Assembly (NCBI GenBank): GCA_031178565.1
Contig: JAPSIU010000005.1
Location: 1-25,844, forward strand
DNA length: 25,844 nt
Direction of reading: 5' to 3'
Source of the DNA: Leucobacter sp.
GTDB lineage: Bacteria; Actinomycetota; Actinomycetes; Actinomycetales; Microbacteriaceae
Numbering within the stretch: position 1 is the stretch's first letter; the number at the start of each line of letters is the position of its first letter. A program made the position numbers and the translations under genes. Of the stretch, positions 1 to 6,421 are shown piece after piece. The notes beneath the pieces are model-generated. The model was given only the letters and a program-made list of their open reading frames with translations, was not told the DNA's origin and did no database searches.

Positions 1-908
1 GCGTTGGGGCCGTCGATGAGGTCGCCGCGTCGCACCGCGTCGACCCAGCGCTGGATCTGTGCGTCGTACGCGGGGGCGAAGCGTGTCACGAAGCTCTCGT
101 GCTCCTGCACGCGGAAGAAGCCGGCGTCCCAGCGCTGCAGACCGGAAGGCTGACCGATACGCGCGATCCCCTTCTCGAACACGGCCTCGGTGGCGACCTG
201 GTAGCCGAACTGCACGCTGACGTTCATCTCGACGTCGACGAGCACGCCGTTCTCGAGTTCCATGATCACGAGGATCGGCTCGTGGAGACGTTCGGGGGCG
301 AGCGAGTTGCGGCGCGGATACTTCACCTCGACGCTGACGACCCGGGATCCCGCGAGCCACGGGACGACGTCGAACTCGTGGACCACCGAGTCGGTGATGA
401 GCATGTCGTTCGTGTAGGTCTCGGGCACGGTCGGGTTGCGGTGCAGGGCGCGCACCATGAGCAGTTCGCCGCTCTCGCCCGAGGCGACCAGGTCGCGCAG
501 CGCCTGATACTCAGCGTCGAAGCGCCGCATGAATCCGAGCTGGATGTGCGGGCGATCCAGCCGCTGTTCGAGCTCGAGGATCTCGAGCGAGCTCTCGGAA
601 TCCTGAGTCAGCGGCTTCTCGCACAGGATCGGCAGCCTCGCGTCGAGTGCCGGCTTCAGCACGGGGGCGTGGAACTGGCCCGGCGTGGCGATGAGCACGG
701 CGTCCATCGCGCCCGCCTCGATCGCGTCCTCGATGCGCGTGAACGCGGCGGATCCCGGGGCGTTCCGCGCAGCCGCCTCGGCGCGGCCGGCGTCGGGCTC
801 GACGATCGCCGAGACACGGGCGCCCGCGATGCGGTGGGTGATGCGCTTGATGTGGTCGGCGCCCATCATGCCTGCGCCGACCACGGCGATGCGAAGTTCT
901 TCAGTCAT
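1..908 (-). CDS. iolG: Inositol 2-dehydrogenase, Gfo/Idh/MocA family (partial, C-terminus outside window)
   Basis: Reading from ATG at 908, the protein begins MTEELRIAVVGAGMMGADH, with a Rossmann GxGxxG nucleotide-binding loop, then the family motif CEKPL and, further on, TDSVVHEFD, which carries the Asp and His of the Gfo/Idh/MocA active site. Family members use NAD(H) to oxidise myo-inositol to scyllo-inosose (2-keto-myo-inositol), the first catabolic step. About 302 residues are present and the frame runs off the window at base 1, so the C-terminus is missing. The start is 12 bp after the iolE stop, and its Shine-Dalgarno GAGGAG overlaps that stop, so the two are probably translationally coupled. 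The call as IolG rests on family plus iol context; another inositol or sugar dehydrogenase of the family is possible. Confidence 0.88.
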   Translation of the reverse strand, partial: MTEELRIAVVGAGMMGADHIKRITHRIAGARVSAIVEPDAGRAEAAARNAPGSAAFTRIEDAIEAGAMDAVLIATPGQFHAPVLKPALDARLPILCEKPLTQDSESSLEILELEQRLDRPHIQLGFMRRFDAEYQALRDLVASGESGELLMVRALHRNPTVPETYTNDMLITDSVVHEFDVVPWLAGSRVVSVEVKYPRRNSLAPERLHEPILVIMELENGVLVDVEMNVSVQFGYQVATEAVFEKGIARIGQPSGLQRWDAGFFRVQEHESFVTRFAPAYDAQIQRWVDAVRRGDLIDGPN

Positions 909-920
909 GTGATGCTCTCC

Positions 921-1847
921 TCAGGAAATTCTGGCCAGGTGCGTGCAGCCGAAGATGTGCTCCCGGGTGCGCTTCGCGATGGGGAAGGGCCGGTCCACGT
1001 CGCAGCCGTACATGTCCTGCTCGACGATCGCGAAGATGTCGGGGTCGATCTTCGCAACCGCCTCGATGATCGGGGCGAGATCCGGGATCCCGTGCGGCGG
1101 CTCGATCATGATGCCCTCCGTCACCGCCTCGGCGAACGGCGTGTCGTTCTTCAGCACGTCGAAGAGCAGCGTCGGATCGACCTGCTTGAGGTGCAGGTAG
1201 CCGATGCGCTCGGGCCGCTCCTCGATGAGCTTCACGTTGTCGCCGCCGTAGTAGGCGAAGTGGCCCGTGTCGAGGCAGAGGTTCGTGTAGCGCGGGTCCG
1301 TCTCGTCGAGGAAGCGCACGACCTCGCGGGTGGTGCCGATGTGACTGTCGGCGTGCGAGTGGAACTGCTGCTTCACGCCGAACTCCTCGAGCAGCGCCTT
1401 GCCGAGGCGGTCGTGGCCGGCCCCGAGCTTCGCCCACTGCGCGTCGTCGAGCGTGCGCGACTCGAGCACCTCGCTCGTCGCGTCGCTGCGCCACAGGTCC
1501 GGGATCACGACGAGGTGCTCGGCGCCGAGCTTCGAGGCGAGGCCCGCGACGTTCAGCGCCTGGTCCCACGCGCGCTGCCACTCCTCCTCGCCCTTGTGGA
1601 AGCCGGTGAAGACGGTGCCCGCCGAGAGCCTGAGCCCACGCTTGCCGAGCTCGTCCTCCAGCTGATGCGGATCGGTCGGCAGGTAGCCGTAGGGGCCGAG
1701 CTCGATCCACTCGTAACCGGCCTCCGCGACCTCGTCGAGGAACCGCTCCCACGGCACCTGCTTCGGGTCGTCGGGGAACCAGACGCCCCACGAGTCGGGC
1801 GCGCTGCCGATGCGGAGGCCGGGGTTGTCGGTCGCTTCGTCGCTCAT
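921..1847 (-). CDS. iolE: Myo-inosose-2 dehydratase, sugar phosphate isomerase/epimerase fold
   Basis: The 308-residue protein has the AP-endonuclease-2-like TIM-barrel pattern of IolE. An N-terminal APDSWGVWFPDDP segment is followed by WIELGPYGYLP (about 47-57), the metal-site region HSHADSHIGT (163-172), DTGHFAYYGGDN (193-204) and YLHLK (217-221). IolE dehydrates scyllo-inosose to 3D-trihydroxycyclohexane-1,2-dione, the IolD substrate. It is the first gene of a minus-strand pair with iolG. The ribosome site before ATG 1847 is weak (GAGCAG). Upstream lie a candidate GntR operator (1906-1921) and a -10-like TAGGATATT, so this pair has its own promoter rather than depending on iolD, which lies about 10 kb away. 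Recognition is strong. Confidence 0.9.
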   Translation of the reverse strand: MSDEATDNPGLRIGSAPDSWGVWFPDDPKQVPWERFLDEVAEAGYEWIELGPYGYLPTDPHQLEDELGKRGLRLSAGTVFTGFHKGEEEWQRAWDQALNVAGLASKLGAEHLVVIPDLWRSDATSEVLESRTLDDAQWAKLGAGHDRLGKALLEEFGVKQQFHSHADSHIGTTREVVRFLDETDPRYTNLCLDTGHFAYYGGDNVKLIEERPERIGYLHLKQVDPTLLFDVLKNDTPFAEAVTEGIMIEPPHGIPDLAPIIEAVAKIDPDIFAIVEQDMYGCDVDRPFPIAKRTREHIFGCTHLARIS

Positions 1848-1905
1848 CTGCTCACGCTCTTTCTCGTGACGGCTCGGTACCGGAATATCCTACCCCTGAA
1901 CGGCC

Positions 1906-1921
1906 TTGTTTGACAGGACAA
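1906..1921 (-). promoter_or_regulatory. Candidate IolR (GntR) operator upstream of iolE
   Basis: On the minus strand this reads TTGTCCTGTCAAACAA. Its first 12 bases match the two copies in the iolC/gntR intergenic region (TTGTCCTAACAA and TTGTCCACACAA) at TTGTCC and CAA. It lies 59 bp before the iolE start, over the probable -35 region. HutC-type GntR proteins bind GT-N4-AC-like dyads, and this fits. Function is inferred from recurrence only. Confidence 0.55.
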
Positions 1922-1963
1922 TAGGCCAAATTCGGGTGAGGGATCGCGGCTGCCCACGCCAAG

Positions 1964-1984
1964 CCCAGCCCCAGCCCCCGCCCC
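1964..1984 (-). other. Potential G-quadruplex motif upstream of iolE
   Basis: On the minus strand the bases form four G-runs of 4, 5, 4 and 3 separated by loops of 1, 2 and 2 bases (GGGG C GGGGG CT GGGG CT GGG). This matches the canonical G3+N1-7 pattern with very short loops. It lies on the iolE coding strand, upstream of the operator at 1906-1921. Confidence 0.5.
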
Positions 1985-1998
1985 ATACGGCCGCCAGC

Positions 1999-2072
1999 CA
2001 TATGAGATCCGCCGAATATATGCCTCAGCCGCGAAGAATCGGCATATCTTCGGCGGATTCCATATCTTCGGC
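1999..2072. repeat. Long inverted repeat with an added direct repeat (CATATCTTCGGC)
   Basis: Bases 1999-2024 and 2041-2066 are inverted copies matching at 22 of 26 positions, with a 16-base spacer. The word CATATCTTCGGC occurs exactly at 2043-2054 and again at 2061-2072. The left arm contains its inverse with one mismatch (GCCGAATATATG). The block is AT-rich compared with its surroundings and lies between the iolE promoter and the left IS end. It could be an operator array, a hairpin or a small repeat element; nothing identifies which. The rest of 1922-2120 shows no gene. Confidence 0.6.
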
Positions 2073-2120
2073 ACGGCGGCGAGCAAGACGAAGAGGGTCG
2101 GGGCGGTGAGAACGTTAAGA

Positions 2121-2150
2121 GGCTCTTCGGAATTGGGGGTGTAGAAGTGG
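2121..2150 (+). repeat. Left terminal inverted repeat of the ISL3 element
   Basis: The repeat begins GGCTCTTCGGAATTGGGGGT and pairs with 3141-3170 at 27 of 30 positions. The GGCTCTTC tip is characteristic of ISL3-family ends. Confidence 0.88.
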
Positions 2151-2177
2151 CGCCGGGTGTGGCTGTCGCCAGATAGA

Positions 2178-2230
2178 TCGAGGCCTCTCGATGATGGAAG
2201 TTCCTACACTGCCCATCCGAGAGACCTCGA
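2178..2230 (+). repeat. Inverted repeat just before the transposase start codon
   Basis: TCGAGGCCTCTCG (2178-2190) and CGAGAGACCTCGA (2218-2230) pair at 12 of 13 positions around a 27-base loop, ending two bases before ATG 2232. In a transcript the hairpin would mask the transposase start region, a known way for insertion sequences to limit expression from outside promoters. That role is inferred here. Confidence 0.5.
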
Positions 2231-2231
2231 C

Positions 2232-3170
2232 ATGCACCACGCTACCTTCCAGCCCGCCGATCTGACGACGTTCTGCCGCCTCGACGAACTCGGCCTGACC
2301 GCGACCCCGACCGAGCGATCATCGAGTGCCGGGTGACGGAGTCAGCCCCGTGGTGTCGGCGTTGCGGAGCAGCGGGTGTCGTCCGCGATACGGTGACTCG
2401 CAGGCTCGCGCATGAGCCTTTCGGGCATCGCGTGACGACTCTGCTGATCCGGCTGCTCGATATGGTCGAGGGCCGCTCGAAACAGGTATTCAAGACGTGG
2501 CTGCAGGAACGATCGCATGTCTGGCGTGAACGGATCGAGGTCGTTGCGATGGATGGGTTCACCGGGTTCAAGACTGCCGCGCAAGAGGTACTGCCTGACG
2601 CAGTCGAGGTGATGGATCCGTTCCATGTCGTTCAACTCGCCGGCGACGCTCTCGACCGGACGAGGCAGCGGGTGCAGCAGGAAACGCTCGGGCATCGTGG
2701 TCGTAAGGGTGACCCGCTCGACGGAGTTCGCCGGTCTCTGAGAACGGGCGAAGCATTCCTCACAGAGAAGCAGCACGAGCGGTTGGAAGCGGTGTTCGCC
2801 GACCCCGCATGCGGACGTGTGGCGGGCCTGGCGGGTCTATCAACAAGTCGTCGCGGCCTATCGGGAGAAACTCTCGGGCAATGGTCAGCGTAGGCTCCGC
2901 GAGTTGATTGATGTGGTGAAGGCGACGACCCCGGCCTGGTTCACCGAGCTCCGCAAGCTCGGCTACACCCTCGATCGCCGCCACCAAGACATCCTCGCGT
3001 ACTTCGATCACCCACGGACATCGAACGGGCCGACCGAAGCGATCAACGGTCGACTCGAACACCTCCGCGGCTCTGCGCTGGGCTTCCGGAACCTCACGAA
3101 CTATATTGCGAGATCGCTGCTCGAAACGGGTGGGTTCAAGCCACGACTACACCCTCAATTCCGAAGAGCC
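2232..3170 (+). pseudogene. ISL3-family transposase, frameshifted and internally deleted
   Basis: From ATG 2232 the frame gives MHHATFQPADLTTFCRLDEL, the usual ISL3 N-terminus, then shifts near 2310-2320. The next frame gives ECRVTESAPWCRRCG (zinc-finger region) up to HRVTTLLIR. It joins directly to LLDMVEGRSKQVFKTW, where full-length relatives have more than 100 extra residues with the second Cys pair, the HTH region and the first catalytic Asp. EVVAMDGFTGFK retains the second Asp. Near 2804-2808 another frameshift occurs, after which HADVWRAWRVYQQ continues to GPTEAINGRLEHLRGSALGF with the final Glu region. No stop is found inside the right repeat; the frame runs on to 3362. Family identity is clear; the deletion size is from memory of the family. 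Confidence 0.88.
3141..3170 (-). repeat. Right terminal inverted repeat of the ISL3 element
   Basis: Reading outward-in on the minus strand it begins GGCTCTTCGGAATTGAGGGT and matches the left end at 27 of 30 positions. The 17-base word TTCCGAAGAGCCCGTTA spanning this tip and five flanking bases (3159-3175) recurs exactly at 11866-11882. Confidence 0.88.
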
Positions 3171-3321
3171 CGTTATCGCATTCCATCGGCACAGGAAACC
3201 CTGGATCCGCGGAGAGACGCGCGTTCCCCGGCCGGGATCGCGGCTGCTCACCACCCCACCGGGGCGGAGCAGCGAGAATCCGCGATCCTCGGGGTGCGGC
3301 ACCCACCGGGTCCGCACGCCG

Positions 3322-4395
3322 TTACGGCAGTTTCAGGATCCGGTCGAAGCTCGGCTCGATGACGGGTCGGAAGAAGCGCGTCACCCATCTCGATGACAAC
3401 AGCATCGTGAGCACGACTGCGAAGGCCTCGAGCCCGATCAGTCCGATCGTGCCGAAGGAATCGACCCAGTCGATGAACCCGGTCATCCGCAGCGTCCAGA
3501 TGATCGGCCCGTGCAGCAGATAGACGTAGAGGGTGCGGGATCCCCACACCGTCATCCTGCTCTCCCTGCGCGGGGCGATGATGAGCAGCGCCAGGGTCAT
3601 CGCCGCGGCGATCAGAATGAGCGCTGCGGTCACACCGATTCCCCCGGCGGCGACGCCGGACCAGCTCCTCGGCAGCCAGTCGCCGAGACTCGCGTTCCGG
3701 AACTTCCAGTCGTAGTCGTCGCGCCAGGTCAGCCACTTGTCGATGCGCCAGATGTCGCGGAGGCTTGGCAGCAGCACGAACGCGAGAGCGGCAGCCCCGA
3801 ACAGGCCCCAGGCCGCGAACTTCACCCCGCGGTACGGGAGCATGAACCATTTCCCGTCGAGCCAGCCGCGGTCGCGAATCAGCCACCCGGTGACGAAGAA
3901 CGGCAGGAAGACGAGGGTGCGCGAGGCCGAGAAGTCGCTGCCGACCGATGGCAGGAGGCCCGCCACGAGCGCGACGACGATCGAGAACAGCAGCGGGTGG
4001 CGCAGCCGGGCGATGTAGGGGAACAGGATCCGCATCGTCGCGAGCGTGACGAGAAACCAGAGCGTCCACGCCGGTGAGACGAGGAAGCCGCTGCCCGGCG
4101 TCCGATCCTCGACGGTGAAGTGGATCAGCGCCCAGATCCCCTCCCACACCAGCCAGGTGACGATCAGCTGCAGCGTCGACCGGATCGCCTTGGGGGTCAC
4201 CTCGGTGCGCGAGAAGAGCCCGGAGAGCAGGATCATCGCCGGCATGTGGAACAGGTAGATGTACGCGTAGATCCCGAACGCGAGCGCGGAGTCGGTGCGC
4301 ACCGTCGAGATCATGTGCCCGATCACGACAAGAACGATCAGGATGAAGCGCGCGTTGTCTCAGAAGGCGATGCGGGGCTTGGCAGCGGGAGCCAT
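3322..4395 (-). pseudogene. Acyltransferase-3 family membrane protein with an in-frame stop at codon 12
   Basis: From ATG 4395 (AGGGA site 5 bases upstream) the frame reads MAPAAKPRIAF, then TGA at 4362-4360, then DNARFILIVLVVIGHMIS without any frame change. Relatives usually have Trp at this position (F/W-W-DNARF), so a single TGG-to-TGA change explains it. The remainder is a multi-helix protein with LFHMPAMILLSGLF and VYLLHGPIIW, typical of acyltransferase-3 / fucose 4-O-acetylase-like proteins that O-acylate surface glycans. The helix carrying the catalytic-type His (VVIGH) follows the stop. Restart at GTG 4326 (334 residues) would lose most of the first helix. It may be dead, or rescued by restart or readthrough. 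Confidence 0.8.
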
Positions 4396-4472
4396 CGGCG
4401 TCCCTGCCGGCTTCGCCGCCCCGGATGATGTCGGGTCCACGCTCCATAGCCTATGCGTCCGCGAGCCGCGAG

Positions 4473-4513
4473 AAAAAACGAGCGGGGCGGATCAGCGCTC
4501 CCCCGGCCCGCTC
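4473..4513 (-). terminator. Rho-independent terminator of the LuxR gene
   Basis: On the minus strand GAGCGGG (4513-4507) pairs with CCCGCTC (4486-4480), followed by CG and a run of six T. The stop codon of the regulator (4492-4494) lies in the loop. It separates the regulator from the acyltransferase downstream. The stretch 4396-4472 holds no gene. Confidence 0.75.
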
Positions 4514-6141
4514 TCGGCGAGCAGGTCGGCGGCCCCGGCGTCGACGGGCGGGGCGGGGCGGATGAGGTGATGGAACAGCGCCACGGTGAGCGCCTCGTCC
4601 CGGTTCCTCGCCCCCAGCTTGCGGTAGACGCTCCGCAGCTGCGACTTCACGGTGTTCGCGGAGACGTAGAGCTCGGCGGCTATCCCACTCACGGAGGGGT
4701 CCCGGGCCAGCGCCTCGAGCACCGCGAGCTCCCTCGGCGTGAGCGCCGGGAGCGGCCGGGAGAGCAGGAGAGAGTCGGGATCGCCGCCGACCGCCGCGTA
4801 CTCCCCCCGCAGGCGCTCGATCGCTGACCGCAGGGCGGCTACGTCACGCTCGGGCACGAGCCGGAGGGCGAGGCGCTGGCCCGACCGCCGCAGCACCGAG
4901 ACGAGCTGCTGCACGACGGCGTCGCTGCGGCCCCCGCCGCCGGTGCGCAGCCCGATGGCCGCTTCAATCGCGAGAGCCTCGGCGCGCGTGCGAAGGCTCT
5001 GCGGGCGCCCGGCGATGGCGCGGAGGGCGCGGAGGGCCTCGCTCGTGCGGTCGTGCACGAGGCACAGCCGAGCGCGGTCGACCGCGTCCTGCGGCGATCG
5101 TCCTCCGGCGTCCCCGAGCACGGCTTCGGCGGCCTCGTAGTTGCCGAGCGCGACGTGGAGGAGGCTCCTCACGGAGGCGAGCCTGCGCCGCGCCGACGTG
5201 CCCTGCCCCTCGGTTCCGCGCTGCACGACGAAGGACTCGAGCTGCGCGAGCCCGTCGGCCGCGTCCCCCGTGACGAGCGCGGTCATCGCCTCGACGCGCG
5301 CGATGGTCGTCCAGTGCTCGATCGAGCGGCAGTCGTGCACCATCGCGTCCAGGTGCGCGCGAGCGCTCGCCGCGTCGGATCGCTCGAGCGCCAGCACCGC
5401 CTCGGCGATGCGGTAGAAGGTGCCGATGTAGTAGCTGCGCTGCTCGTCCGTCCACGGTTCGCCCCGCGCCATGCCGACGTACTCGGATGCCTCGGGGAGA
5501 TTGCCCGCCAGCGCATGGATCCCCGCCAGCATCGAGAGGTTGCTGAAGCTCGAGCGGTCCGTCGTTCCGGCCTCCGCGTATCCGCGCTCGTACACGCGCA
5601 GCGCCTCGTCCTCGTGCCCCCCGTAGTACAGGCTCGTGCCGAGGTGCGCGTACACGCGCGGCAGGTATCCGATCAGCTCCCCGCGATCCTCCCGGATCGC
5701 GTCGAGCGCCTTCGCGCCCGCGCGGGCCGAGCCGACCGCGAGCGAGAACCGGCCCGCCAGCCGGAGGCACACGCTCTCGGCGGCGAGGATCAATGCGCAC
5801 TCCGCCGTCGAGGCCCGGTGCGCGGGGTTCCTGATGCCGAGCGACGCGAGGCCGAAGTAGTAGGGGGCCTTCGAGCGCCGATGGGGGTCGGCGTTGTAGC
5901 GGAGTCCGAGCGCCACGGCGAGCAGCGGGTGGGTCGTGAGCTGCGCCGATGAGAGCGCCTCGAGCTTCTCGAGCGCCTCATCGCGGATCTCGTCCCGGAG
6001 CAGGTCCAGCCAGTGGAGCCGGAGCACGTCGCTCGCCGCAGCGAGGTCGCCGGCGTTCAGCGCGTCGCCGAGCGCCGTCGCGGCGCGACGCGACGCGACG
6101 AGCGCGTCTTCGGGCGCCGAGGGCGGATTGATGCTGGTCAT
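4492..6141 (-). CDS. LuxR-family transcriptional regulator with TPR-like N-terminal region
   Basis: The 549-residue protein ends in a LuxR/GerE helix-turn-helix (about 467-524) beginning LTPRELAVLEALA, with the recognition helix region SANTVKSQLRSVYRKLGARNRDEAL. The first 450 residues are alanine-rich helical pairs resembling the TPR part of MalT-like regulators (for example LGTSLYYGGHEDEALRVYERGYAEA). No Walker A or B motif is visible, so the LAL-type ATPase domain is absent. It probably binds DNA in response to a ligand or partner held by the TPR region; the ligand is unknown. It is downstream of the surface-protein gene on the same strand but has a terminator (6357-6393) before it and its own 280-bp upstream region containing a 17-bp tandem repeat. 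Confidence 0.85.
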   Translation of the reverse strand: MTSINPPSAPEDALVASRRAATALGDALNAGDLAAASDVLRLHWLDLLRDEIRDEALEKLEALSSAQLTTHPLLAVALGLRYNADPHRRSKAPYYFGLASLGIRNPAHRASTAECALILAAESVCLRLAGRFSLAVGSARAGAKALDAIREDRGELIGYLPRVYAHLGTSLYYGGHEDEALRVYERGYAEAGTTDRSSFSNLSMLAGIHALAGNLPEASEYVGMARGEPWTDEQRSYYIGTFYRIAEAVLALERSDAASARAHLDAMVHDCRSIEHWTTIARVEAMTALVTGDAADGLAQLESFVVQRGTEGQGTSARRRLASVRSLLHVALGNYEAAEAVLGDAGGRSPQDAVDRARLCLVHDRTSEALRALRAIAGRPQSLRTRAEALAIEAAIGLRTGGGGRSDAVVQQLVSVLRRSGQRLALRLVPERDVAALRSAIERLRGEYAAVGGDPDSLLLSRPLPALTPRELAVLEALARDPSVSGIAAELYVSANTVKSQLRSVYRKLGARNRDEALTVALFHHLIRPAPPVDAGAADLLAESGPGER

Positions 6142-6178
6142 GATCTTCTGGGGGTCGATCTCTCGATGTGGAGTTACG

Positions 6179-6229
6179 GGCGCAGCGGAACTGCCTGCGC
6201 AGCGAAGTCGCCTGCGCAGCGGAGTTGCT
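6179..6229. repeat. Three tandem 17-bp repeats upstream of the LuxR gene
   Basis: The units 6179-6195, 6196-6212 and 6213-6229 follow TGCGCAGCGRARTYGCC with few differences. They lie 38-88 bp before the regulator start, where a -35/-10 region or leader would be. A 17-bp period is not a multiple of three and the repeat is non-coding. It could be a set of protein binding sites or simple slippage. The rest of 6230-6356 shows no gene. Confidence 0.7.
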
Positions 6230-6356
6230 GCAGTGGAGCGGGACCGGTGGAGGCGACGGATGGCGCCGCGCCCTCGCCTGATGCGAATGGATGCGACCCT
6301 ATTGTACGAGCGTTCTCTCCGCCGCGCGGACCGCGAGGAGATACGGGAACAAAGTG

Positions 6357-6393
6357 CTCGCGGGAGCCGCTCGTGGTGAGCGGCCCCCGCGAG
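6357..6393 (-). terminator. Hairpin terminator after the surface-protein gene
   Basis: CTCGCGGGAGCCGCTC (6357-6372) and GAGCGGCCCCCGCGAG (6378-6393) form a 16-bp stem with a 5-base loop. The one mismatch becomes a G-U pair in the minus-strand transcript. Only a short T run (CACTTTG) follows. It lies 28 bp after the stop at 6422. Confidence 0.65.
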
Positions 6394-6421
6394 GCGCCGA
6401 GTGCGTCGATATGTTAGGGGG

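Larger units (their letters stand above)
2121..3170 (+). mobile_element. ISL3-family insertion sequence, degenerate
   Basis: The element is 1050 bp with terminal inverted repeats 2121-2150 and 3141-3170 that match at 27 of 30 positions and start GGCTCTTCGGAATTG, typical of ISL3 elements. Family members are usually about 1.3-1.5 kb, so this copy is short. The transposase frame explains this: a central part is missing and at least two frameshifts are present. Immediate flanks are CGTTAAGA (left) and CGTTATCG (right), sharing only CGTTA. The element is almost certainly unable to move by itself. Confidence 0.9.

Noticed and set aside
99..1913. A 604-codon plus-strand open frame opposite iolG and iolE
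   Set aside because: It is antisense to two well-recognised genes, is rich in Arg, Asp, Val and Leu from high-GC shadow coding, and has no family resemblance.
3171..3178. CGTTATCG as the target duplication of the single ISL3 element
   Set aside because: It matches the left flank CGTTAAGA at only five of eight bases; the distant flank CGTTAAGG fits better, although five shared bases keep this alternative open.
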